A DNA stretch of 10,109 nucleotides, from assembly GCA_946413885.1 (NCBI GenBank), contig CAMKMK010000076.1:1-10109 (forward strand), in the 5' to 3' direction. Origin of the DNA: an uncultured Prevotellaceae bacterium. Its GTDB lineage: Bacteria > Bacteroidota > Bacteroidia > Bacteroidales > Bacteroidaceae. Of the stretch, positions 1 through 7,222 are shown piece by piece. The notes beneath the pieces are model-generated. The model saw only the letters and a list, made by a program, of their open reading frames with translations. It was not told the DNA's origin and searched no databases. The stretch's first letter is position 1, and every line of letters starts with the position of its first letter. The position numbers and the translations under genes are program-made.

Positions 1-1970
1 GTATCATCGCGGGCAGTCAGGCTGGAGTTGCTCTCATGAACCTCATGGCGTGCACTCTTCATCACATTGTGGTTTCGCAATTTATGATCAACCTCAGCAT
101 CAATTTCCTCGTCGCCTGTGTCGTCGATGTTGTTGGACTCACCATAGAGAACAAGAATACCCTTTGTCATGTCGATGGGAATACCTGTTACGGGGAGGTT
201 CTCAGGATCAGAACCAAAGTAGGTCTGTACTACACCACGGGCACTGGTAGCCAAGGTCTTGTAGCGTACCTCATAGGTACCAGTCTTGGGAACTGGGGGC
301 AACGTGAAACGGATATCGAAACGTCCGAAGGCTTTATCCTCGTCCTGACAATAGTTGGCCCAGTTGATACGGTAACCGTTGTAATGGATGAAGTGGGTTT
401 CCTCGTTGAGGATGCTCATGTTGTCGAAATATTTATAGACGCCATCCTGAGGGATATAGACGTGCTGGTGCTTTCCTTCCATTGAGTCTGCACGACGCAT
501 CCCGTTGGTGATGGCCTCAGGGAACATGGCAAAGAGGTCGATGCGAATACGTTCCTTGCCCAGATTGTTGCGAACCTCGTCTGTGTAGGCCAAAGGAGCG
601 TCTATGGGATAGATGCATGCGTTGACAATGTCATTCACAACAGTCAGTTCACCATCACGGTCTATGTAAGAACCCACTTTGTCTGGATCGCAGCTTAGCT
701 CATGTCCATTTCCCTTACGTCCATTATCGAGATTGGGGAATCGGTTCAGATAGACACCATTACTCTCTTTGCTCTCGAAGATCTTGAGAAGACGACGGGC
801 ACCCATCGTGCAATACCACTCGAAGACAGGAATACTATACCTGTAGGGGTTGGAGAGAGAGTAGCCGACTTCGTTGCAATGATATACCAACTTGTTGGCA
901 GGAATACGCATGGGCAGAATATGATAGGTCACCCAATGATATAGGATATGGTTGGGGGAATCATATTTCTCGTCAGTCGTGTAGGTGTTATCGGACAAGA
1001 ACATGCCCTTGTCGAGAATCCATTGCTGAAGTTGCTGAAGTGCATCAGGAGCGGTGGGATCGATACCCTGGGAACGCCAGTACTCGTCTGTCTCCGTAAA
1101 GATGGTGAATCCATATTTACGATGCTCTGGAGCATGCGCATCAGGGTCACCTGCAGTCGCAGACTTGTCACCACCACCTTTATCCTGATAGTTCTTCATG
1201 TCAGGAATCTGGCCACGCTGATACTTGGTTTCATAAACCTCGTCACGAACAGCAGAAAGCGTGTCAAACAAGCCACAAGCCTGGAGTACGCGAGCCATCA
1301 GCAGAAAGCCTTCTTTCTTGTTTTCAATAATGTCCTTCAGGTAGCGTGTTGCTGTCAGGTCATTGGGAGCAATTACCTTCTGCATCATGTGGATAACACC
1401 ATTGATGGCAGGAATGTCACGATTTTGGACATCCATCGGACAGGCACCATTGATGTATAAGCTGTCGGGCTCATTCTCTGGACTATAGATCGTAATCTTG
1501 TGGTCGTTGAGACTAGCGATGGGAATCTCGGCATTGTTCTGAGCGGGGAAACTGGATGTGTAATAAACCTGTTCAGACAAATCACCACCATCGATGATAC
1601 TGTTCATGACAATCACCTTACGGATAGAGTCCAACTTGGCACTATCAGGGAAAGCATCCCAGGAAGGAGAGCTTATAAGTTCATTGTCAACCAATTCCTG
1701 GAGATATTCATGGATAGCCTCATTGGTTGGAGCGAAGACCGTAAAGTTTCCGCGAGCTGTCATCAACTGATAGACGGTAGAATTGCTCACGATACTTATA
1801 GGCACATGCTTCATCAACTCGACATACTCACTATAGACCTCATGGGTCTCCAGATAACCAGCAATGGTGCGCTCTTTGAATACGTAACGTGCTGAGGTAT
1901 CAATGGTTTCTGTACACGAACTGAATGCCAGAACCAAAAATACTGATAGGGAGACAAGAACTTTTCTCAT
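1..1970 (-). CDS. Fasciclin (FAS1) domain lipoprotein, 3' end cut by window edge
   Basis: An open frame runs from ATG at 1970 to the left edge (656 full codons, no stop), so the C terminus is missing. Residues 1-19 form a lipoprotein signal peptide: basic start, hydrophobic VLVSLSVFLVLAF, then SSC with Cys19 as the probable lipidated residue, so the protein should be membrane-anchored. A first FAS1 domain spans about 35-202, with the H1-like motif FTVFAPTNEAI (76-86) and the H2-like INGVIHMMQKVIAP (189-202). A second, divergent FAS1 domain spans about 207-460, with TIFTETDEYW, YHWVTYHIL and VNDIVNACIYPIDAPL. It carries a Gly/Asp-rich insert near 262-285. Residues from about 500 onward look like a beta-sandwich (FDIRFTLPPVP, GTYEVRYKT). 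FAS1 domains mediate adhesion or ligand binding; in Bacteroidetes such lipoproteins often lie near SusC/SusD genes, but none is visible here. The gene follows the 1633-residue cargo gene by 86 bp, across a hairpin. The family call is firm; the ligand is unknown. Confidence 0.88.
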   Translation of the reverse strand, partial: MRKVLVSLSVFLVLAFSSCTETIDTSARYVFKERTIAGYLETHEVYSEYVELMKHVPISIVSNSTVYQLMTARGNFTVFAPTNEAIHEYLQELVDNELISSPSWDAFPDSAKLDSIRKVIVMNSIIDGGDLSEQVYYTSSFPAQNNAEIPIASLNDHKITIYSPENEPDSLYINGACPMDVQNRDIPAINGVIHMMQKVIAPNDLTATRYLKDIIENKKEGFLLMARVLQACGLFDTLSAVRDEVYETKYQRGQIPDMKNYQDKGGGDKSATAGDPDAHAPEHRKYGFTIFTETDEYWRSQGIDPTAPDALQQLQQWILDKGMFLSDNTYTTDEKYDSPNHILYHWVTYHILPMRIPANKLVYHCNEVGYSLSNPYRYSIPVFEWYCTMGARRLLKIFESKESNGVYLNRFPNLDNGRKGNGHELSCDPDKVGSYIDRDGELTVVNDIVNACIYPIDAPLAYTDEVRNNLGKERIRIDLFAMFPEAITNGMRRADSMEGKHQHVYIPQDGVYKYFDNMSILNEETHFIHYNGYRINWANYCQDEDKAFGRFDIRFTLPPVPKTGTYEVRYKTLATSARGVVQTYFGSDPENLPVTGIPIDMTKGILVLYGESNNIDDTGDEEIDAEVDHKLRNHNVMKSARHEVHESNSSLTARDD

Positions 1971-2007
1971 AACGCTTATGAAGATAGATATTTTTTGAAT
2001 TTATATC

Positions 2008-2038
2008 CCCCACCGCTCCATACATAGAGCGGCAGGGG
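2008..2038 (-). terminator. GC-rich intergenic hairpin between the giant cargo gene and the fasciclin gene
   Basis: CCGCTC (2013-2018) pairs with GAGCGG (2027-2032) around an 8-base loop. CCCC (2008-2011) pairs with GGGG (2035-2038) across a small internal loop (A against CA). This gives ten pairs, nearly all G-C. On the transcribed minus strand the hairpin begins about 20 bases after the TGA of the large gene and is followed by GATATAAATT rather than a pure U run. It could be a weak intrinsic terminator, an mRNA 3'-end stabiliser or an attenuator in front of the fasciclin gene. The structure is read directly; the role is inferred. Confidence 0.5.
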
Positions 2039-2056
2039 TGAATCAGATTAAAACAA

Positions 2057-5000
2057 TCAGCGAACAAAGACCTTGCGGCCATTCATGATGTAAATACCCT
2101 TCTGAGTAGGTTTCTCGACACGTACACCCGTGAGCGTATAGATGCCTGTATCAGTCCGGTCAGCAGCGATGCTGTTGATGGCATTGATCGTATGGCCACC
2201 CTGCTCTTCCATCTTGGCACGAGTGATTATCTGAATGTGGCGAACATCCATCTCGAAGATACCAGTCTTGGCAACCTCCCAACGGAACCAGTCGGTAGTT
2301 GAAGAACCCCAACCCCATTCGCTGATACCGTCAGCAATATCGATGTAAACGCGAGTCCAGTCAGAAGCAGGCTCCAAATCACCATAGGTCATGTACTTGG
2401 TGGTAACCACGCTGGGATTTGCGAAATACAGAGAACCTGACTCAACCTTAGTGTCTGTCTTATACTCGAAGGTAATAATCGTCTCGTCCTCAGTCAAAGG
2501 AGCATAAGTAACCTTGTTCAAACCAATGTTTGGACGATTACCGTTAGCACTCAGATGATAAACGAATGCTGACTCTTCAGAGAATTCCAGGTTACCCTTC
2601 GTCTTCGCTGCGTCAAACTCAAGATAGCTGGGATACTTCTCGAAGAGTTCCTTCTTGGCAGCTTCAGCTTCAGAAGCGCTATATACGCCTGAACAACCAT
2701 CCAGAACGCTATAAATAGCATCCATCAGGTCATTCTGCTCGTCGGAAGACATTACACCTGTATGCTCCTCCCACTTAGCCTGTACCAGCAATGAACTGGT
2801 GATGGCATCCACGTAAGCAACCTTGGCATCATAGATAGAATAGTAGAGGTCCGTGTTGTTCTCAATGAGAGCATACTTGTCAGCAGGAGAAGCAGGAGCG
2901 GACTCCAGACCACCCTTCAAAGCAGCCAAATCATTCATGTTTACAAAAGGCTTAGCCTTATAGGCCTCACCTGTTTCAGCCTCATTGTCATTATACTCCT
3001 CGAGAGAAGCAACAATCTTGGACTGACAAGCCAAAGCACGATCCAAAGCGCCATCAGACAAGTCACTACCAACTTCACCCAGATAGATAAGACGTGCGTT
3101 ACCCAGACCTGTCCAGTCACCGTCAACACCAGTACCCTCGTTCTTAACACCAAAGGTCAGAGTGCCATCCGTAACGGTAGCAACGATGCTGTTCTGGTAA
3201 CGGCCTGCCTGGAATGCATAGCAGCTACCCTGAACACCCCAGATGACATAACCCAGAGTTACTTCCTGGTCACCATCAAGAGTAGTGATTGCCTTATCAG
3301 CGATGTCGCCCTCCAGATAGCAGTTCACTCTGTCAACTGCCTCGCCAACAGGAATCATATCATCCAGAACTGTCTGGAGATAAGTAGCATTGCCATTAGC
3401 ATAGAGAACAGCAGCATAGTTCTTGCTGTTAACGTCACCACAAGGACGGAAACCGCCATTGATGCGAACCTCATAAAGACCATTCTTCAGGCCTGTCAAA
3501 GTCTGGCTGATATCAAAGTTTGCCTTATCCACACAGAACTCGGCTGCAGACATTGTCTTCTCAGGGTTGGTACCATAACCGAATACCTCACCGTCCCAAC
3601 CTTCGTTACCCTTAGCAAAGCTGGGGTTAATGATCATAGAAGTAAGTTCAGCACCTGCGGTGTAACCCTTAGCAACGGCAGCAGCCTGCAAAGAGGTCAG
3701 GAACTCAATCTCGTCGATAACCTGTTCGCCTGTCATGGTGTGCTCATCAATGATAACTTTATAAGAACCATTGGGGAACTGCTCATCTGGCTCCACATTA
3801 TCATTAAGATATGACTTCAGAGTTGCCAAAGCTTCGCTATCCTCGAGAGGAGTATCAACGAGATACTGCTGTACGTTTCCTACCGCATTGATGTAAGCCT
3901 TGTAGCTGTTGGCACTCTCTGTAATCTGGTTGCGAAGATTCATGATATTACTGTAGCACTGATAGAGGTCTTCCATATTTTCTGCATCAAAAATAGAGGG
4001 AAGCATCTCATCATATTCCTCAAGCAGAGCGGTCTCAGCAAGAACGTTCGTGTCGAAATCACCCAACTCATCCAGATAGTCATCCTTCATGGAGTTGAAT
4101 TCCTCTTGAGTACCAAACTCGAGCTCAGTCATCTGGATAGCATCACCTTCGTAAGCACGTGTAACGACAATCTTGTAATATTTATAAGGTTCACTTACAC
4201 CCTCAGAGAATCCGAAGGGAACAGTGTAGAAGTTCTCGGCAGGGAGACGATCCTGACCAATATCCTCACGATTGTCAATCAGTACCCAACCTTCTGCATC
4301 AACTGTGGCTTCAGAGTCAGAATTGAAGTTTGCGCCATAGATCTGCCAATTCTTCCAGTTACGACCATAATAGTCATGAGTGTCGTTACCAGTTGTCAAC
4401 TTGTAGAACAAAGGTACAGTAGCCTCCATGCAGCGGAACATAATGTAGCTTCCACCTGTCTGAAGTGGACCACCCCACTTGGTCTCAAAGTTCTTGTCAA
4501 TCAAGTGACCTACAGCTCCATCACCCCAGGTACCACCTGATCCACCAATCAAGATGAAACCGCCTTCGAGAGCAGCTTTGATAACTTCTTGGAGATAGTT
4601 GATTTCAGCAGTGATACCTGCATTGTCGAGCGAATAATTAGAAATAATGTAAACGTATGAACCACGAGCGAACAGTTCGCCAGGAGCAACTTCTTCGTCA
4701 CAATATTTCTCCATCAGGGCCAAAGTCTCTTGATCCATGTAGCCCATAGCATCACGCAAGTCAGCCATAACTGACTCGTATTCCTTATAGTTCTCTATTG
4801 ACTCCTCGATGGAAGTCTGGAGTTTGCTCAGGTTGGTATAAAGAGCACCCAACTCGATGATGCTACCTGATGTTGACAAAGATTTCAGGTTCTCGTTGAA
4901 TTGCTCAACGTAACCCTTATAACAGGCTACACCAGTATAATCGACACCAGAGAATTTTTCGTAGTAATCTGCGCGAACCTGAATGAAATTGGCCGCATTA

Positions 5001-6958
5001 CCGAACGTAAGCTCACCCATCTGCTGGGTTCCTGTAGGATCAGATACCTCTACCTTGAAGTAAACATACTTGGTGTCGGAAGGATTGGACATGTAGAAGA
5101 ATGCAGCTGTGAAATCAGCATCAGGCAATTGGGTATTGGTAATACCAGACTTTTCATCCAAGAGAACCCACTTGTCAGACTCACGGGTAGCCTCTTCCTC
5201 AGAATCGAAATTAGCACCATAAATCTTCCATGCATTCCAGTTACGATCAGAATAAGCACCTGTATCATTACCAGTGAACAAGCGATAATATGTGGGCGCA
5301 ATACCCTCACCAACAGCACCATTGCCATCATCAGTACGGAAAATCACAAAGTAGTCACCTTCGCCTGAACACCACTTGGTGTCGTCCTGACCGTCAACCA
5401 AGCTGTAGAAACTCTCAGAATCGCCAAAACCAGGAGTACCAGAGAGAGCCATATATTGGGTATCGATAGCCCCCTCAGTCAAGTCAGAAGCATACTTCTC
5501 GAGCAACATATTGACATAAACAGCCTCCTTGTTGATGGCCTCTGTACCCAGAATACCATTCTCTAAGATATAAAGATAGGTACCATTAGGATAATCAGAA
5601 CTGGGACCAGCATTGGTTGTCAGATAGTTGCCTACCACAGTACGACCCTCACCCGTGATACAGGTATGGTTCTCGTAATGATTGCGCAACTGGTTCACAA
5701 TGGTAACATAATTCTCGTAAGCAGCATAAGAGTCTTGCAAAGGAGCCTGCATCTCGATAGCCTTCTTGTAAGCTTGATCCACTTCAAAGATGTCGCCAGC
5801 TGTCATGATAGAGTTCAAATAAGTCTGGAACTCTTCAACAACACTCTTTTGGCAAGGTTTGCCTTCCTGAATGACAGAAGCTGCCATATTGTAATGCTTC
5901 TTCTTGTCGGAAGGCAAGGAAGAGTTGTCACCCATATAGAACTCACCCATCTGCATGTAACCACTACCAGACTGAATAGACCATATCTCAATTTTGAAAT
6001 ACTGGTAAGCAGTAGTGTTATTCTTATTGGGAGTAAGGAACACCTCGTAACTGTTGTAGTCAGGCAATTCAAGCGATTCTAAACGCTCGTCGATCAATGT
6101 CCAACCAGCTGCATCGCGAGTAGCCTCTCCATCAGAAGTGGCTTCCAGACCATAGATTCTCCAAGTCTTCCAGTTACGACCTGTCCAAGTAGCATTGTCG
6201 TTACCAGTTACCAAACAATAATATGTGGGTGCAATTGGACGATTAGCCTTGAAAATTGCAAACTGAGGCTCATTCTCATTAAGCGTGTTACCCCACTTGG
6301 AATAATAGTCACCATCAAACATCTTGTCCAGACCCTCGTTGCTACCATCATTGCGGTCTCCATCGATGACTGTATAGAACAAATCCGATGAACCATAGAA
6401 TTCAGCACTACTACCAAAGCCGAATTCTGCCATCTGCATCCAAATGTCAGTCATGGTGGCACACTCAGTAACCTCAATCATGAAATATTCAAAAGCAACC
6501 GTAGGAATGTTGGAGCAAACGAAGTCAACAGGTTCATTGTTGGCATCAGGCAACAACTCGTTGTTCTTCGAGTCTATCAGAATCCATCCGTTAGATTCTC
6601 TTGTTGCCTCAGCATCAGAAGAATAGTTACCTGCATAGATGTTCCAAGATGACCAGTTGCGACCTGTATAGATTCCAGAGTCATTACCAGTAACCAAGAA
6701 ATAGTTTGTGGGAATCAAAGCCTCAGATGCCTTGAAGATAATCCAGCACTCAGAAGAGCCAGTCGTATAGGAGTGACCCATCTTTGTCTTAATATTACCG
6801 TCAACCAATGAAGCATAACCTTCATTGCCTGTACCACCTGTACCGCTCAAAGCAGTATAAGTGTAAGCTGACGTACTCTGAGAAGACAACATCATCACAG
6901 CAGATGTAGCCAACATCATCAGAGAACGTTTCAGAGAAAAAGTAAATTTTCTTTTCAT
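2057..6958 (-). CDS. Giant T9SS-exported multidomain protein with four F5/8 type C-like modules
   Basis: This is a complete 1633-residue protein (ATG at 6958, TGA at 2057). Residues 1-31 look like a Sec signal peptide (MKRKFTFSLKRS, hydrophobic stretch, SQSTSA) with no lipobox Cys. Four discoidin/F5-8-type-C-like modules lie at about 33-187, 194-348, 500-658 and 799-954. Each shows a DG/DK..(T/S)K(W/M) start, a GND motif, RNW..W.IY.., EAT......W.L(I/L)D and a final Q-M-(A/G/T)-E(F/L) strand. Helical modules fill 349-499, 659-798 and 955-1098, each ending in a segment like NGSY..I followed by a helix. Residues ~1100-1294 start INPSFAKGNEGW and resemble a CBM-like jelly roll. Another helical stretch (1300-1450) and a beta domain (1455-1590) follow. 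The end (1604-1633: GIYTLTGVRV, KGIYIMNGRKVFVR) is a short T9SS type A-like sorting tail. No catalytic motif is evident, so a secreted or surface glycan-binding or adhesive role is the best inference. A 264-bp upstream gap with a putative promoter suggests its own transcription start. Confidence 0.9.
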   Translation of the reverse strand: MKRKFTFSLKRSLMMLATSAVMMLSSQSTSAYTYTALSGTGGTGNEGYASLVDGNIKTKMGHSYTTGSSECWIIFKASEALIPTNYFLVTGNDSGIYTGRNWSSWNIYAGNYSSDAEATRESNGWILIDSKNNELLPDANNEPVDFVCSNIPTVAFEYFMIEVTECATMTDIWMQMAEFGFGSSAEFYGSSDLFYTVIDGDRNDGSNEGLDKMFDGDYYSKWGNTLNENEPQFAIFKANRPIAPTYYCLVTGNDNATWTGRNWKTWRIYGLEATSDGEATRDAAGWTLIDERLESLELPDYNSYEVFLTPNKNNTTAYQYFKIEIWSIQSGSGYMQMGEFYMGDNSSLPSDKKKHYNMAASVIQEGKPCQKSVVEEFQTYLNSIMTAGDIFEVDQAYKKAIEMQAPLQDSYAAYENYVTIVNQLRNHYENHTCITGEGRTVVGNYLTTNAGPSSDYPNGTYLYILENGILGTEAINKEAVYVNMLLEKYASDLTEGAIDTQYMALSGTPGFGDSESFYSLVDGQDDTKWCSGEGDYFVIFRTDDGNGAVGEGIAPTYYRLFTGNDTGAYSDRNWNAWKIYGANFDSEEEATRESDKWVLLDEKSGITNTQLPDADFTAAFFYMSNPSDTKYVYFKVEVSDPTGTQQMGELTFGNAANFIQVRADYYEKFSGVDYTGVACYKGYVEQFNENLKSLSTSGSIIELGALYTNLSKLQTSIEESIENYKEYESVMADLRDAMGYMDQETLALMEKYCDEEVAPGELFARGSYVYIISNYSLDNAGITAEINYLQEVIKAALEGGFILIGGSGGTWGDGAVGHLIDKNFETKWGGPLQTGGSYIMFRCMEATVPLFYKLTTGNDTHDYYGRNWKNWQIYGANFNSDSEATVDAEGWVLIDNREDIGQDRLPAENFYTVPFGFSEGVSEPYKYYKIVVTRAYEGDAIQMTELEFGTQEEFNSMKDDYLDELGDFDTNVLAETALLEEYDEMLPSIFDAENMEDLYQCYSNIMNLRNQITESANSYKAYINAVGNVQQYLVDTPLEDSEALATLKSYLNDNVEPDEQFPNGSYKVIIDEHTMTGEQVIDEIEFLTSLQAAAVAKGYTAGAELTSMIINPSFAKGNEGWDGEVFGYGTNPEKTMSAAEFCVDKANFDISQTLTGLKNGLYEVRINGGFRPCGDVNSKNYAAVLYANGNATYLQTVLDDMIPVGEAVDRVNCYLEGDIADKAITTLDGDQEVTLGYVIWGVQGSCYAFQAGRYQNSIVATVTDGTLTFGVKNEGTGVDGDWTGLGNARLIYLGEVGSDLSDGALDRALACQSKIVASLEEYNDNEAETGEAYKAKPFVNMNDLAALKGGLESAPASPADKYALIENNTDLYYSIYDAKVAYVDAITSSLLVQAKWEEHTGVMSSDEQNDLMDAIYSVLDGCSGVYSASEAEAAKKELFEKYPSYLEFDAAKTKGNLEFSEESAFVYHLSANGNRPNIGLNKVTYAPLTEDETIITFEYKTDTKVESGSLYFANPSVVTTKYMTYGDLEPASDWTRVYIDIADGISEWGWGSSTTDWFRWEVAKTGIFEMDVRHIQIITRAKMEEQGGHTINAINSIAADRTDTGIYTLTGVRVEKPTQKGIYIMNGRKVFVR
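2060..2149 (-). other. T9SS type A-like C-terminal sorting domain of the giant protein
   Basis: The last 30 residues (1604-1633) have the pattern GIYTLTGVRV, a Lys/Pro spacer, then KGIYIMNGRKVFVR. This is the short beta-hairpin tail seen at the ends of many Bacteroidales secreted proteins, recognised by the Por/type IX secretion machinery and usually removed when the protein is attached at the surface. The partial gene at 8929 has a matching tail (VYDLQGRRV, KGVYIVDGKKILK). Assignment is by motif recognition alone. Confidence 0.75.
3665..6862 (-). repeat. Protein-level composite repeats: discoidin-like plus helical modules, about 300 residues each
   Basis: Residues 33-1098 of the giant protein consist of repeated modules. 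Three composite units, 194-499, 500-798 and 799-1098, are 306, 299 and 300 residues long. Each is a discoidin-like half (GND...RNW..W.IYG...EAT...W.L(I/L)D...QM.E) followed by a helical half. The helical halves end alike: PNGTYLYILENG, ARGSYVYIISN and PNGSYKVIIDE, each followed by an amphipathic helix of about 20 residues. A first discoidin-like half (33-187) stands alone without its helical partner. The RNW motifs sit near 6657-6665, 6171-6180, 5236-5245 and 4355-4363. At DNA level the copies have diverged clearly, which indicates old duplications. Confidence 0.8.
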
Positions 6959-7007
6959 TTGAATGTTTTGGAGTTAATAAAAAAGAGTTAATTTAATTAT
7001 TTTTATA

Positions 7008-7038
7008 CAAAAATATTCAATTTATACCACATCTCAGG
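7008..7038 (-). promoter_or_regulatory. Possible Bacteroidetes-type promoter for the giant cargo gene
   Basis: The minus strand reads TATTTTTG at 7015-7008, a full match to the Bacteroidetes -7 consensus TAnnTTTG. It lies about 50 bases upstream of the ATG at 6958. Nineteen bases further upstream is CCTG (7038-7035), a poor match to the -33 TTTG element. The leader between this box and the ATG is AT-rich with no Shine-Dalgarno, as is usual in this phylum. In DNA this AT-rich, an 8-mer with two free positions can occur by chance, so the call is tentative. Confidence 0.4.
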
Positions 7039-7097
7039 GTTTTTTTAAAGAAATTGTTGAGGAAATTAAAGCAAATTAACTAAAATGATATTTGCCA

Positions 7098-7110
7098 GAG
7101 GAAATTCCTC
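7098..7110. promoter_or_regulatory. 13-bp perfect palindrome upstream of the giant gene (possible operator)
   Basis: GAGGAA (7098-7103) and TTCCTC (7105-7110) are perfect inverted arms around a single central A. The sequence GAGGAAATT recurs at 7059-7067 in direct orientation, 39 bp away. The site lies between the 22-bp repeat array and the putative promoter. It could bind a dimeric regulator, but the centre is too tight for an RNA hairpin. The dyad is seen directly; the function is a guess. Confidence 0.25.
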
Positions 7111-7134
7111 CTTCTTTATTACATTATCAGATTA

Positions 7135-7222
7135 CAACGTGTTGACTCGACGGATTCAACGTGTTGAATTGGCAAAGTCAACGTGTTGTGTTTGCAGTTT
7201 CAACGTGTTGTCTCGACGCACC
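7135..7222. repeat. Array of four 22-bp units: CAACGTGTTG core plus 12-bp variable spacer
   Basis: The 10-bp core CAACGTGTTG occurs unchanged at 7135-7144, 7157-7166, 7179-7188 and 7201-7210, each followed by exactly 12 bp of different sequence (ACTCGACGGATT, AATTGGCAAAGT, TGTTTGCAGTTT, TCTCGACGCACC). The array is 88 bp and ends at the base next to the esterase stop codon (7223-7225). The core is an imperfect palindrome (CAAC, GT, GTTG). In the second copy the arms extend to 7 bp (ATTCAAC/GTTGAAT, 7154-7169). Spacers 1 and 4 share CTCGACG. A degenerate fifth core, TCACTTGTCG at 7223-7232 (6 of 10 matches), falls in phase across the stop codon. The period is not a multiple of three, so a coding repeat is unlikely. 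The array lies 177-264 bp upstream of the giant gene and in the 3' untranslated region of the esterase. Function unknown. Confidence 0.85.

Noticed and set aside
948..1460. Plus-strand frame of 170 codons, and neighbouring frames in 1-1970
   Set aside because: These are antisense to the continuous FAS1 lipoprotein frame, which has a lipobox and FAS1 motifs and runs off the left edge.
4901..5368. Plus-strand frame of 155 codons inside the giant gene
   Set aside because: It is a shadow of the repetitive minus-strand protein, which has a signal peptide, recognisable modules and a sorting tail.
7135..7222. CRISPR array
   Set aside because: Repeats of 10 bp with 12-bp spacers are far too short for CRISPR, and no cas genes are nearby.
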